Source of the DNA: Zelonia costaricensis
Taxonomy: Eukaryota; Euglenozoa; Kinetoplastea; Trypanosomatida; Trypanosomatidae
Direction of reading: 5' to 3'
Assembly (NCBI GenBank): GCA_030849075.1
Contig: JASAOO010003430.1
Location: 1 to 60,274, forward strand
Length of the DNA: 60,274 nt
In this document: positions 1 through 9,528 of the stretch, piece by piece
Layout of the letters: each line of letters opens with the position of its first letter
Numbering within the stretch: the stretch's first letter is position 1
Made by a program: the position numbers and the translations under genes
Notes under the pieces: generated by a model
Told to the model about the DNA's origin: nothing
The model's input: the letters and a program-made list of their open reading frames with translations, nothing else
The model's database searches: none

Positions 1-471
1 ATGAAGGCAGTGGTCAGGATGAGTCAACAGAGTGACAAGAATGACGAAGCGAAGGAGGGACGAGAATTGCGTGGGTTGAGGAAGTGAATCAGCGACAACG
101 CGACAACACCTCGTAGGTCGGTGGCCGACCACGGGAGCAGATGAGCTCCACTCCGCTCTCTATGACCGTATCGATACCAGCACGTTTCACACCGCACGCC
201 GGGAGAGCTAACGCGTCACAGTACAGTGGCCACCGAGTGCCAGATGACACCCTCGGTGCTGAGAGTGCTCAGCGGAAAAAGGTTCGCTGCCGCGAGCAAA
301 AGTCGGCTGCCTGCACGCGCTTTCGTACCTTCTGCAGTGCATCCGTGGCGCCCTCCGATGTAACAGCGTCACCTTTCAGCTATTCGATCTTTCTTTCTAG
401 CTTTTTTTTTCTTTTTTTGTGGAACTCAAACTAACTGAGAAAAAAAAAAAGTAGCATGGTTCAAATGCCGA
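1..471 (-). other. Downstream flank / 3' UTR of the L23a gene
   Basis: No gene is supported here. Read on the minus strand, it starts right after the L23a stop codon. An uninterrupted T11 run (plus A 440-450) is followed by CTCAG, and about 20 bases later by an A7-G-A9 run (plus T runs at 402-410 and 412-418). The rest has no microsatellite and no start codon of a following gene. It is probably L23a 3' UTR plus the intergenic region before the next gene, which is outside the window. Confidence 0.5.
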
Positions 472-921
472 TTAGACGAGGCCAATCTTGTTCGCCGTGT
501 CGAGGGCGTCGTGGGCCGCAGACAGGCGGATGTACGCCTTCTTCAGGCCATCCGGGCGGATCAGGGTGTTGACCTTGACGGCCTTGACCTGGTACAGCTT
601 GCGCATCGCCTTCTTGATCTCCGTCTTGTTGGCGCGGGAGTCCACGATGAAGGTCAGGGTGTTGTTCTCCTCGATCTTCTTCATGGCCTTGTCCGTCGTC
701 AGCGGGTAGCGGATCACGTTGAAGGCGATGATGTCCTTCGACTCCACGGTCACGCGGTTGCTCGGCTTCGCCGTGGCCGGCTTGCGGTACGTGTGCGGGC
801 GGCGGAACTGCGGGCGGGTGTACGACTTGCGGGACGTCACCTTCACGACCTTGGTCGCCTTCGCATCCTTCGGCGCAGCCTTCGGCGCGGCCTTCTTGGC
901 GGACTTCGGAGCAGCGGGCAT
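472..921 (-). CDS. RPL23A: 60S ribosomal protein L23a (uL23)
   Basis: Structural protein of the large cytosolic ribosomal subunit. In the family, uL23 sits beside the peptide exit tunnel and helps dock SRP. The 149-residue product has the expected layout: a basic Ala/Lys/Pro N-terminal arm (MPAAPKSAKKAAPK...) and then the globular uL23 domain from about residue 65, with conserved stretches such as DIIAFNVIRYPLTTDKAMKK, TLTFIVDSRANKTEIKKAM and KVNTLIRPDGLKKAYIRL. Its length fits the family (about 145-156). The frame is open further upstream, but the ATG at 919-921 is chosen because it gives the canonical N-terminus and lies 17 bases after a good splice acceptor. It is the last gene of the unit in this window, downstream of dUTPase. 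Related Leishmania carry L23a genes beside dUTPase, from memory. Confidence 0.95.
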   Translation of the reverse strand: MPAAPKSAKKAAPKAAPKDAKATKVVKVTSRKSYTRPQFRRPHTYRKPATAKPSNRVTVESKDIIAFNVIRYPLTTDKAMKKIEENNTLTFIVDSRANKTEIKKAMRKLYQVKAVKVNTLIRPDGLKKAYIRLSAAHDALDTANKIGLV

Positions 922-2211
922 GATGAAAATGAACCGGGCTGTGTGTTCGAGTTTGGGGTGGTGAATGGCGCAGACATTTGAGTGGGTTGGCGAAAAGCGG
1001 TGCAGCAGCAGCGGGAAAGAGAGCGAGTCGAAAGGTGAAGCATGAGAAGGGGGGAGCTCAAGTTGCGGCCGGTCACTCGAGCGACAAGCGCCAAGAGCGG
1101 TGGGCTCGAAAAGGAGTCGGGCACGAACGTCCTTAGTTATCAGCTCGAGCCACAGGCCCTGAGACGCTAGCGGCAAAGGCCAAGCAGGAGAGCGACATTT
1201 TCGAATTCTCTGGAAATATGTGTTCAGCAGGAAGCAAGGGGAACGCTGCGCTAGTACGTGGACAAAGCAGCCGAAAAAAAAAAAAAACTACCACATTCCA
1301 GCGCCAGCGCTGCCGGGATAATGCAAGACAGGCTACTCTGGCTGCAGGCAGTGGGCGACACAAGCCCCCGAAGGGTAAGGTGCAGCAACGCGCTGTGCCA
1401 CAACGCCTTCCTCGACAGGCCAGCGTGGCTGAGGGCTGGGTGAGCGCTCCTGAAAGCAACATTCACCGTGGCATTCGCAGTGGTGTCGTCGAACGCGCTG
1501 CCGCGGCGCGGGAACGCAACTCTGTCGCTTGCCTGCGACCTTTACCTGGCAAATGTCGCCTGTGTAAAGAGGGGAGAGGTTGAAAGGAGGTATCGAGGAG
1601 AGAGAAGTAGGCAAAGCATTGACACCTCAATAGGCACCAGGCGTGAAGAACATTTTTCTTTAAAGAAACAAAGGGCAGAAGCCCTTCGGAACCGCGAACG
1701 GAGGCGTCAAGGCTTGACCAGGGGCTAGTGCTGATCCCCCTGCTGTGATTTGCCCCTTTCCAGGAGCAGCCTGCGAGTCCCGCTGGCACCCTCGAATCTG
1801 CTTTTTTTTTTTACGGATTGCTCTTGCTTGTGCACTACGCAGAAAACACGCGTTGGCACTGTTTTTTGCACCCTTGCTCAAGAGACGGGCGGTAGCCCTG
1901 TATAGCCTCCCAGATGTCAATCTTGCTGCACCCGCCACTACTTAGCAACAAGCGCTGCTGTCAGGCTCGAGCGCAGGGCTCGTGACAAGGCACAAAAGGC
2001 TGGAAGTGGAAAGCGAAGAAAAAGTCCCCAAAGCTGCAGACAGAGAGCCACAGCAACGCAGAGCGTAAGGTTGCGCGGGAGACAAAAAAGGAGAAATAGG
2101 ATTTATGCGCCTGTCTGCGGCGATGAGAGTCTCCAAGATAGAACTGTGTTTCTTCTCTTCCTTTTTTCCCCGTTCTATGATAGCATGCCATACAAGACAC
2201 CAAGGGCGCCT
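922..2211 (-). other. Intergenic region, dUTPase 3' side to L23a 5' side
   Basis: A 1.3 kb gene-free stretch holding the dUTPase 3' UTR and L23a 5' UTR. Unlike nearly every other intergenic region here it has no TG/CA array. It contains complex sequence with short homopolymers (A runs near 1274-1286, T runs near 1802-1812). Small open frames on both strands look random. A degenerate retroposon of the SIDER type, common in Leishmania 3' UTRs, is possible but I cannot recognise its signature. Confidence 0.4.
939..1036 (-). promoter_or_regulatory. Probable spliced-leader acceptor for L23a
   Basis: On the minus strand a pyrimidine-rich tract (plus 991-1036, sense TCGCTCTCTTTCCCGCTG...) is followed by an AG-free run. 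The first AG is at plus 939-940 in the context CACACAG. It would give a 17-base 5' UTR, short as is common for trypanosomatid ribosomal protein mRNAs. The assignment uses the rule of first AG after the polypyrimidine tract and is not backed by transcript data. Confidence 0.5.
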
Positions 2212-3018
2212 TTACGCCTTGGAAACCTGACGGTCTTCCTTGGCAAGAGCGAACCAGTGCTCCGCATCCCTGCGGTCGGACTCCTTGACTTGGAACGCCG
2301 CGTACACCCTGGTCATGATGCCGTTCCAGGCCTCGACGTACTTGTTGTCGTCCAGCACCGCTTCGAATGTGACGTCCTTGATGCACTCGTGCAGCAGGGC
2401 GTTGTCCTCCACGCCGTTGCTGACTTTGACGTACGTGCCGTCCTTGTAGCCACCGAGCTGTCGGATGCAATTCAACGTGTGCTTAGCCACGTAGTAGGCG
2501 ACGAGGTTGAACCCGAGGTCCTCGGCGGCGTAGATGATGCTCTCAGTGATGACGTCAAAGCGGTAGGCGTTGGCCAGCTGGATGACGTTGCGGAAACTCG
2601 GGACGGCGTTCTCCGTTTCGACAAGCGGGAAGAACAGCACACCGTGCGGGTCATTCGTGCACGCCCGCGCAGGCAAGAACGTTGTCATCACCTCCTTGAG
2701 CGGCTTGAGCGCGGCGGCCGGCACCTTCTGGGCCGGGGTGGAGCGCAGCTGCATAGCGCCGGAGAGCGAGAAGTGGAAAATGTCGACAAGCTCGATCTTG
2801 ACGTTTGCGATGTCGGGAGTCGCCTTGATGTTCTTCCACCACTTCCACGGGTACGAGTCGAGCAGCTCCGTCGACTCCATGGTGATGGCCAGCCCCCAGT
2901 TGTCGAGGGAGCGGACAGTGCGCCAGGACGGGTCGATCATGGCGTTCAGGCCATCCTGCAGCTCAGTCAGCGAGCTCAGGATAGCGGGCGGAAGACTGGC
3001 GGTGCGTGCGCGCTTCAT
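2212..3018 (-). CDS. DUT: Dimeric all-alpha dUTPase (dUTP nucleotidohydrolase)
   Basis: Hydrolyses dUTP (and in this family dUDP) to dUMP, keeping uracil out of DNA and supplying thymidylate synthesis. The 268-residue product matches the Leishmania enzyme along its length, starting MKRART. Metal-binding residues of the all-alpha NTP-pyrophosphatase fold are in place: E48 and E51 in ITMESTELLDSYPWKWWKN, E76 and D79 in KIELVDIFHF. The later helix AAEDLGFNLVAYYVAKHTLN supplies further active-site residues. It is unrelated to the trimeric dUTPases of most eukaryotes. The open frame extends 132 codons upstream, but the ATG at 3016-3018 gives the family N-terminus. It lies between the probable EXO84 and L23a genes and has no functional link to either. 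Confidence 0.95.
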   Translation of the reverse strand: MKRARTASLPPAILSSLTELQDGLNAMIDPSWRTVRSLDNWGLAITMESTELLDSYPWKWWKNIKATPDIANVKIELVDIFHFSLSGAMQLRSTPAQKVPAAALKPLKEVMTTFLPARACTNDPHGVLFFPLVETENAVPSFRNVIQLANAYRFDVITESIIYAAEDLGFNLVAYYVAKHTLNCIRQLGGYKDGTYVKVSNGVEDNALLHECIKDVTFEAVLDDNKYVEAWNGIMTRVYAAFQVKESDRRDAEHWFALAKEDRQVSKA

Positions 3019-3137
3019 TGCTGTTGCGGACTCTGCGCCTGTATGGTTGTTCGTGTCCTTTTCGTCCTTGGCTTCCAGAGACGGGGCGAGCGGTAAGCTC
3101 GAGTGTATGGGCGCGTGTGTGTGTGAAGTTGACTGGT

Positions 3138-3200
3138 CTGCAGGCGCGAGCGAAGGGTCAGAAACGGGAGGACGACAGAGGAAGTAAAGTGCACAGGGTT
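3138..3200 (-). promoter_or_regulatory. Probable spliced-leader acceptor for dUTPase
   Basis: The sense strand carries a pyrimidine-rich stretch (plus 3140-3200, including CTTCCTCTGTCGTCCTCCCG) without AG until CTGCAG, whose AG is at plus 3138-3139. Use of it would give a 5' UTR of 119 bases. Inferred from sequence only. Confidence 0.4.
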
Positions 3201-3440
3201 GAAGTGGAGCGCCGCGTTTTTTTTTTTTCAGTTGCAAACACGGAGCCCGCCTCACGAGGAACAACGCGTGAGGCTGTTTGCCGGCCCCTTCTTTTTTTGC
3301 CCCCCAGCGCTTCCTCGTCTGGAGCCGGGGCGGGCTTCCCGTCACGAAAACGAGGCTGCCGCCGCTTGGGGCGGCCACCCCCAACCCCAGGGGACGAGCG
3401 CACCCACACCTCATCTAGCTGGCAGCGGCTTTTCAGTGGG

Positions 3441-3700
3441 CGGAACCCCCCCCCTTTTTTTTTCCGCGCCCCCCCTCCCCCCCACGGGGATACCCCGTGG
3501 GGCAACCCGAAGCCCCGGTGGGGGTGGGAGGGGCCCCCCCCCCCCCCGCTGGGCTACCCAGGAGGCCCACCCCTGGACCCGGGGCACCCCTGCAGAGCCC
3601 GGGAGGACTCGTGGCCAGCGAGCAGGGGGGTGGCGGTGGGGGGCGGTGCAGAGGGGGGCAGGCGGGGGTTGGGGGGGAGGGGGGCCCGGAGGCCGCGGAA
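3441..3700. repeat. G/C homopolymer-rich low-complexity region with an inverted repeat
   Basis: It contains C9-T9 (3446-3463), a C13 run (3535-3547), a perfect 9-base inverted repeat CCCACGGGG-ata-CCCCGTGGG (3481-3501), and many G4-G7 runs between 3630 and 3690. Both strands carry runs able to form G-quadruplexes. Such a region is also prone to sequencing or assembly error. Confidence 0.7.
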
Positions 3701-3884
3701 TAAGTGTCCGGCGGAGGGCGGCGCAACCGGAGACGCGTTCTGTTGTTAATTCCGTGACATTTTTTTTTGTTTTCGTTGAGGGCGTTGCGCAACCAAACAA
3801 AGAAACGAGGGCGGGGGGCAACACAAGAACAGCAAACATCGCGAGGACACACCGGTTTCCTTTTTTTTTCTTTTTCCCCCAGCA

Positions 3885-6800
3885 CTAGGACAGGGGAATG
3901 GCGTACGTGGCGATGAGGTCGCGCAGGTTCCGCAGCGTCACCTTCTGCGACTTGGCCGCGCCGTCAGCGGAGGAGCGCGTGGCGGTGGACGAGCTGGCGC
4001 TGTCGTCGCTGTCGTCATCCATGCCAAGCGAGGTGCCCACAAAGTCCAGGAGGTTGATATCCGCCATGGCCCGCTCGACGCGGGTGCGCATGACATCGGA
4101 CGTCAGCGCCGGTACAGCGCGGCCCTCGCCGAGCTGGTCCTCGAAGAAGTGCCGCACCACACGCAGCGGCCCGTCCGGGATGTACGCCGCGCCGCCGCCA
4201 AAAAGCTCGCGCTTGGCCAGCGTGGTGTTCGCCGACGTCGAGCTCGGCACATGCGCTGCCCCACCGGCAGCAGCAGCCGCAGCGCTGCCACCACCCGCCT
4301 TCGCCTTCCACGCCGCCGAGCCACCGGCGGTCGCGGACGCAGACGCAGACGCGACGCCCGCCACCCCATCGCCGCTGCCGGCCGCGAGGTGGATGGTGCC
4401 CTCCGTCGCGAAGAGCACGTCGATTGCCGTCAGGTTCGCCGGAATGGTCGCGAGCGGCGCGGACGCCATGGCGGCGGCCACGGAGTCGGTGTTCGCCGGC
4501 GCGCCGAGCACGCCGCCACACGTCATCCACTCGAGCACGGCGAGCGGCGGCAAGCCGTCGACGAGGTACGAGCTGACCGGCGCGTCTTCCTTCGCGGCGG
4601 GCGCCGAGGCAGCGGACCCGGCGCCGCGGGCGGCAGCACCGGTGGGCTTCGCCGGCGGCCGCCGGCCGCCCGTGAAGAGCGGGGCCCAGAGGTACCCGAA
4701 GAGAGCGAAGAAGAAGAGCTGCTGCCGCAGCACCGCCTCGTCGCCGCGCCACTGCGCCGTCGAGCAGCCGTACACGGCCGACCACGTGTCGGCGCGGCAG
4801 AGGCCGTCGCGCAGGAGCCGCATCACGAGGAACTGGAGCAGGGCCACAGCCGCCACGTAGTTGCCGCCGCCGGCGCACAGCGCGGCGAGCACCGTGTCCT
4901 CCTGCGGCGTGATGCAGCCCTTCAGCGGGAAGGGCAAGCCGGCGTTGAGGAAGGCCGTCATGCCGCCCTGCGCCTCCGCGGCGCGCTGGTTCATGGCGTA
5001 GCTCGGCGTGATGAGGCGCTCCTGGAAGAAGGTGAGCAGGTGCAGCGAAATCTGCGTGCACCAGTGCAGCAGGAACACCTCGTCGCTGCGGTGCTCGCGC
5101 ATTTCGCCAATCGGGAACTCCGGGTAGCTGCTCACGTGCCGACGCACCGCCCACACGCCGGCGAGCGCGCCGGCGCCGGCGTCGTTCACCGAGTCCACGA
5201 CGTAGTGGTGCACCGTGTAGCTGGCCGGGGTGCGGTACTTGCGGTCGAGGAAGGTCATGACCAGCTTCAGCACCCGCTCCTCCCGCACACCCGCGTCGGC
5301 GAAGAACGGCGCTGCGGCAGAGTCCTTCGCTCCCACCGCCGCCGGCCCGGCACCGGCCGTAGCCGCAGCCGCAGCCGCAGACGCAGACATCACGGGTATC
5401 GACATGAGCACGCACGTCGCGTCACCCAACGTGTCCTTGGTGGACTTCTTGCCGGCAGCCGCCGACGCCGCCGCGGCCGCGACGGCTGAGAAGGACACGT
5501 TGTTCTTGAGGTTCAGCGTTGGCGAGCGGCCATCGCCGCGGTCGGGCGGCTGCGAGCCGAAGAGCACGCTCTGCTGCGGCGCCAGCAGCGGCGTGACGGC
5601 CGGCGACGCACGCGCCGACCGCGCCGCGGCCTGCGCCGCGGCCGCCCTCGCAGAGGGGGCCAGCACCGCGCCGGCGCGGGTGACGTCCGCGCTCAGCAAG
5701 AGCGTCGCGCACAGCCAGCCCTGCACAAGCCGCGGAACCTGCCGCTGCACCCGCTCGAGGTGCTGCGTGCGGAAGCCGAACTGCACGTCGGCCAGCATGT
5801 GCGTCATGGCGCCGCCGCGCGTGAAGAAGGACACCCACGTGCCGAGGCTCACCACGTCGGACAGCAGGCACAGGGTGCAGTCAAGCACCCACGCCGGCGA
5901 GATGGCGGGGTCGGAGAAGAAGGGCGCGACGGAAACGGCCGGCGTCGTCTTCGCTGCTGCAGCGGCAGACGCGGAGGGAAAGACGCGGCGGTGGTTAGCG
6001 AGAAAAGCGTCCGACGTCAGGAAGCGCACGAGCGCCTTGCGCTGCCGCAGCAGCATCGTCATCATGCGGGAGAGCAGGTTGCAGAGCACCACATCAATCG
6101 ACTCCGTCACCATCGCGTTGGTGAGCAGGTACGCGACGCACTCGGCCTGTTGCACCCGCATCGCCGTCGCCGCGTTGGCGCTGGCGCTCTCCCGCTCCTG
6201 CGCGGCGGCAGACGCCACCACCTCGGCCGGCAGCTGGTCGGTACCCGTCAGCGCCGCCACGTACCCGCAGACGGACCGCAGCAGCCGGACCTGCGTGCTG
6301 GAGCAGCCGTTGGCGTAGCGCAGGAAGCGGAACCGCTCAGCCGACAGCGGCGGCGGCGGGGCCGTGGCAAACAGCAGCGACGACAGCGCAAGCGGCACCT
6401 GCTGCGACGCCGACGGCGCCCCGGCCTTGCCCAACAGCGCTGTCGCCCCGCGTCCACCACCGCCGCCGGTGCCGCTGCGGAACGTCACGGACCCGCCGGA
6501 GCCCGACCCGCGCCGTGTCGCCACAACACCAGACGAAGAGCTCGCGGCCGCGCCAGCTCCAGCCGCTGTCGACGCGGCGGCCGTGCTGCCCCCCTGACCG
6601 GCGCCCCCGCCACCACCCGCCGCCGCGGAGGACGTGCTCTTGAACAGCGACGACGACGCCGGGGCGAGCAGCAGCTGGACGAGCAGCGAGTGCCCGGAGA
6701 GGGGCAGGGCGCGGATGAGCTGCACGAACTCCTGGCAGCGCACTCGAGCCTTGCGGGCCACGTCGTCGCAGCGGGAGGGCTGGTACGGCGGCGTGATGCG

Positions 6801-9389
6801 CGGCGGGGGCGGGCGTGCCGGCATCTGCTGCTGCTGCTGCTGCTGGGCGGCGGCGGCGGCCGACGCAGCCAACGTCTTCTTCCCGTCGGACGGCGCGGCG
6901 CCAGCGGCGGGGGGCTGCGGGCCGGAGGAGATGACGGCCACCGCTGCCGCGTACGCGGCCGCCGCGGCGGCCGCCGCCGTGATGGCCGCCGCGTTCGCCT
7001 GCACGGTCTCGTACAATGCGAGGCTGCCCATGATCAGCTGCTCCACCATTGCCCGCCCACCGTGCTCCAGCCGCTCCCCCGTCAGCCGCGTGAAGTCGTC
7101 TTCGAGGATGACCAGGCTCGGGGTGAGCTGCCGGAGGATGAGGGTGTCGCACCCGGCGAAGCCGTCCGTGCTCAGCGCCTGCATCACACGCGACGTCTGC
7201 GCAATCATCTGCGCCGCCTGCCGGATGCGCGTGGGGTCGCCGCCGTCGGTCCCGGTGCCGAAGCTCAGCAGGTGCGTCGCGAGCACCTCGCAGGCGAACC
7301 GCTCCACGTTGCGGCGCACCCACAGCAGGGCCGCAGAGTTGGGCGGGATCAGCGAGCCCGGTAGCAGCGCCGCCGCCGCACCGGATGCGTCGGCGCCCCT
7401 CGTGACCTTGCGCGTCGTGACAGGGCCACCAGCAGCGCCGGCGGCGGCGGCGGGTGGGACTGCTCCTCGAGATGGACTCGCAACCAGTTTCTTCGCGTCC
7501 CCTGCGCCCGGCGAGCCGGCGGTGGCGTCCTCCATCAGCGGGCGCGCTGCAGCAAGCGGGAGGCCAAGAGTGTGCTGGCGCCGCACCGTGGCCCGCGTGG
7601 CGCGCACGAGGAAGTCGACGGCGATGAGGCTGGCGTACTGCGGGTTGACGCGGGACTGCAGCTTCTGCACCTCGTTGTGCAGCCACGACGTGTGCATCGT
7701 CAGGTACACGGCGGCGGCGCTGCGGGAGCGGCCGAAGCGGAGCAGCAGCTGGATGAGCGGCACGTGCAGGCTCTCCACGTATGTCGGCGTCACCGGGATC
7801 TTGACCACGTTGGAGATGACGCTGCTGACGAGGGCGGCCTCGAGATCGAGCAGGAAGGGCACACACCCCTTCGCCGTCGCCTCGTCCGCGAGACGGTACA
7901 GCAGCTCCGCCGCATCCACGTGCCGCCGCTCCGTCAGCAGCTGGTTCACCTCCTCGCGAAGGATCTCCACGAAGGCCGCCGTGTCCGTCGCCTCCTTCTC
8001 CGACTTCGCCGCCGCCGTCGCCGGCCCACTCGGCAGCGCGCGTGCGCCTCCGGCATCACCCCCGCGCAGGCGCCGCCCAGCCGCAGCGGCAGTCCGGCCA
8101 TTCCCATCTCGATCACCAGGGCCCGCCTCGGCACCGGCGCCGCTCCCCGCACCCAGGCCTATCGTGTGCCGCCACTGCCGCACCGACGACACGTTAAGGC
8201 CCCGCGTTGTGGGCCGCGAGGCGCCGGTGTTCGCGGCCACTTCGTCCGCGCCACCGCCCGACGCAGCCGCCGCGCCGCCGCTGTCCTCGTCGTTGACGCC
8301 GCTGCGCTGCACCGTGGAGGCCCACGTCGTGGCGTGGCTCGACGTCGCCACGGCGCTGCCACCACCGCCCTTTCCCGCACCGCCACCGCTGCCGCCCGTC
8401 CCGCCGCCGCTGCTGCTGCCTCCTGCGCCGCCGCCGAAGCCCGCGCCCCCTTCGTTCAGCCACGTCATGTCGCTCGCCCCGCCGCCCGTGGCGTAGCGCT
8501 GCGTGAGGCGGCGCGAGACGAGACTTGGCCGCGCGAGCCGCCGCGGGTCGCCGTCGCCGGCGGCGCCGCCGAGCGTGGAGCTGAAGACGCCTCCAGCGCC
8601 GCCGCCGCTCGCCCCACCGCCCCGGATGTCCGCGGTGGCCGACCCGGTGCCCTTGCCCGCCCCCGCCGACGCCGACGACGCGGCTGCCGTGCTGCCGCCA
8701 ACGATGTTGGCGGAGGAGTACTTGCTGATGCTGGAGATGGCAGCCTTGGTGCCCTGCACGTTCGCCTTGAGGGCCTCGACCAGGTCGCTTGCCCGGTCCA
8801 CGTCGCGGAAGAGCAGGAGGAAGCTGTTTGCATGCGCGAAGACCGAGGTGTGCAGGCGGTGCGTGGCAATCGTGTGGTCCTCCGTAAGGTCGTGGTCGAG
8901 CTTCAGAAAGTTGGCCTTGTTGTCCCCAATCAGCCCAGCCAGCAAGTCGTCCTTGTCAAACGCGTAGGCGGCGGCCTGCAGCTGCGGCTGTTGCTGCTGC
9001 GGCGCGCCCTGCCCCCACGCGGCCGTCGCCGCCATCGCGTTAGGGGCGTAGCGCTCGCGGATGAGCGACTCGCGCTGCGACAAAATCTCGTCCGCGCGGC
9101 TCTTCACCTGCCGTTGCTGCTGCATGCGCTCCGACAGCCGCTGCGCCTCGTCGCGCGAGGCGCCGATGCCGCTGCGGCGCCGCCCACCCCCGCCCGCGCC
9201 AGCAGCAGCGGCAGCAGCCATCCCTGCCGTAGCGCCACCGCCAAGTGGAGGCGGAGTGGAGCGACCGCTGACGTTGGCGGAGGCCGGGCGGCCGCTCTGG
9301 GCGTCGTTGACCTCGTTGCCGCCGCCGTCCCGCTGACTGCGGCGCACCCGTCGCGCGTTGCGCACCTCGCGGCGCCGCCCAGAGTCCAT
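3885..9389 (-). CDS. EXO84: Probable exocyst complex subunit EXO84, greatly extended
   Basis: Exocyst tethers secretory vesicles to the plasma membrane; in trypanosomatids secretion and uptake are confined to the flagellar pocket. The 1834-residue product has an N-terminal helical region (about 160-225: TEDHTIATHRLHTSVFAHAN, then a run ending GTKAAISSI) that aligns by eye with the Vps51/EXO84 coiled coil. A second block (about 470-600: EEVNQLLTERRHVDAAELL, LIQLLLRFGRSRSAAAVYL, TMHTSWLHNEVQKLQ) resembles the EXO84 C-terminal helical domain (ERRFEEAVDLL..., LIRLGQ...A.E.FL). The remaining roughly 1200 residues alternate Ala/Ser/Gly/Gln tracts with helical islands and end TLRNLRDLIATYAIPLS. Usual EXO84 length is about 650-750. 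Start: ATG at 9387-9389 (MDSGRRREVRNARR); an in-frame ATG at 9497 would add 36 non-conserved residues. Other tethering-complex subunits are an alternative identity. Confidence 0.6.
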   Translation of the reverse strand: MDSGRRREVRNARRVRRSQRDGGGNEVNDAQSGRPASANVSGRSTPPPLGGGATAGMAAAAAAGAGGGGRRRSGIGASRDEAQRLSERMQQQRQVKSRADEILSQRESLIRERYAPNAMAATAAWGQGAPQQQQPQLQAAAYAFDKDDLLAGLIGDNKANFLKLDHDLTEDHTIATHRLHTSVFAHANSFLLLFRDVDRASDLVEALKANVQGTKAAISSISKYSSANIVGGSTAAASSASAGAGKGTGSATADIRGGGASGGGAGGVFSSTLGGAAGDGDPRRLARPSLVSRRLTQRYATGGGASDMTWLNEGGAGFGGGAGGSSSGGGTGGSGGGAGKGGGGSAVATSSHATTWASTVQRSGVNDEDSGGAAAASGGGADEVAANTGASRPTTRGLNVSSVRQWRHTIGLGAGSGAGAEAGPGDRDGNGRTAAAAGRRLRGGDAGGARALPSGPATAAAKSEKEATDTAAFVEILREEVNQLLTERRHVDAAELLYRLADEATAKGCVPFLLDLEAALVSSVISNVVKIPVTPTYVESLHVPLIQLLLRFGRSRSAAAVYLTMHTSWLHNEVQKLQSRVNPQYASLIAVDFLVRATRATVRRQHTLGLPLAAARPLMEDATAGSPGAGDAKKLVASPSRGAVPPAAAAGAAGGPVTTRKVTRGADASGAAAALLPGSLIPPNSAALLWVRRNVERFACEVLATHLLSFGTGTDGGDPTRIRQAAQMIAQTSRVMQALSTDGFAGCDTLILRQLTPSLVILEDDFTRLTGERLEHGGRAMVEQLIMGSLALYETVQANAAAITAAAAAAAAYAAAVAVISSGPQPPAAGAAPSDGKKTLAASAAAAAQQQQQQQMPARPPPPRITPPYQPSRCDDVARKARVRCQEFVQLIRALPLSGHSLLVQLLLAPASSSLFKSTSSAAAGGGGGAGQGGSTAAASTAAGAGAAASSSSGVVATRRGSGSGGSVTFRSGTGGGGGRGATALLGKAGAPSASQQVPLALSSLLFATAPPPPLSAERFRFLRYANGCSSTQVRLLRSVCGYVAALTGTDQLPAEVVASAAAQERESASANAATAMRVQQAECVAYLLTNAMVTESIDVVLCNLLSRMMTMLLRQRKALVRFLTSDAFLANHRRVFPSASAAAAAKTTPAVSVAPFFSDPAISPAWVLDCTLCLLSDVVSLGTWVSFFTRGGAMTHMLADVQFGFRTQHLERVQRQVPRLVQGWLCATLLLSADVTRAGAVLAPSARAAAAQAAARSARASPAVTPLLAPQQSVLFGSQPPDRGDGRSPTLNLKNNVSFSAVAAAAASAAAGKKSTKDTLGDATCVLMSIPVMSASAAAAAATAGAGPAAVGAKDSAAAPFFADAGVREERVLKLVMTFLDRKYRTPASYTVHHYVVDSVNDAGAGALAGVWAVRRHVSSYPEFPIGEMREHRSDEVFLLHWCTQISLHLLTFFQERLITPSYAMNQRAAEAQGGMTAFLNAGLPFPLKGCITPQEDTVLAALCAGGGNYVAAVALLQFLVMRLLRDGLCRADTWSAVYGCSTAQWRGDEAVLRQQLFFFALFGYLWAPLFTGGRRPPAKPTGAAARGAGSAASAPAAKEDAPVSSYLVDGLPPLAVLEWMTCGGVLGAPANTDSVAAAMASAPLATIPANLTAIDVLFATEGTIHLAAGSGDGVAGVASASASATAGGSAAWKAKAGGGSAAAAAAGGAAHVPSSTSANTTLAKRELFGGGAAYIPDGPLRVVRHFFEDQLGEGRAVPALTSDVMRTRVERAMADINLLDFVGTSLGMDDDSDDSASSSTATRSSADGAAKSQKVTLRNLRDLIATYAIPLS

Positions 9390-9528
9390 GACGGCGGAGG
9401 GAAGGGGGGGTGCGGAAGGGATGAGGGACGAAGAGAAAAGCGGCGATGTGGGCGTTCGCAGGTGCTCGCTGACGTACGCGCGCGTGGGTCGACGCACGTG
9501 CGGGTGCTTGTGTCTCTACGCGAGTAGT

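Larger units (their letters stand above)
3019..3884 (-). other. Intergenic region, EXO84 3' side to dUTPase 5' side
   Basis: No gene. The dUTPase side holds the splice signal. The EXO84 side (about 3290-3720) is an extreme G/C-homopolymer region listed separately. Short T and A runs flank it (T run 3220-3230, T run 3860-3868). Confidence 0.5.

Noticed and set aside
457..471. GGTTCAAATGCC, resembling a tRNA B box
   Set aside because: No A box, acceptor stem or anticodon arm can be formed around it; it straddles the L23a stop region by chance.
922..1176. 85-residue N-terminal extension of L23a
   Set aside because: L23a family N-terminus begins at MPAAPKS; the extension includes the polypyrimidine tract and splice acceptor.
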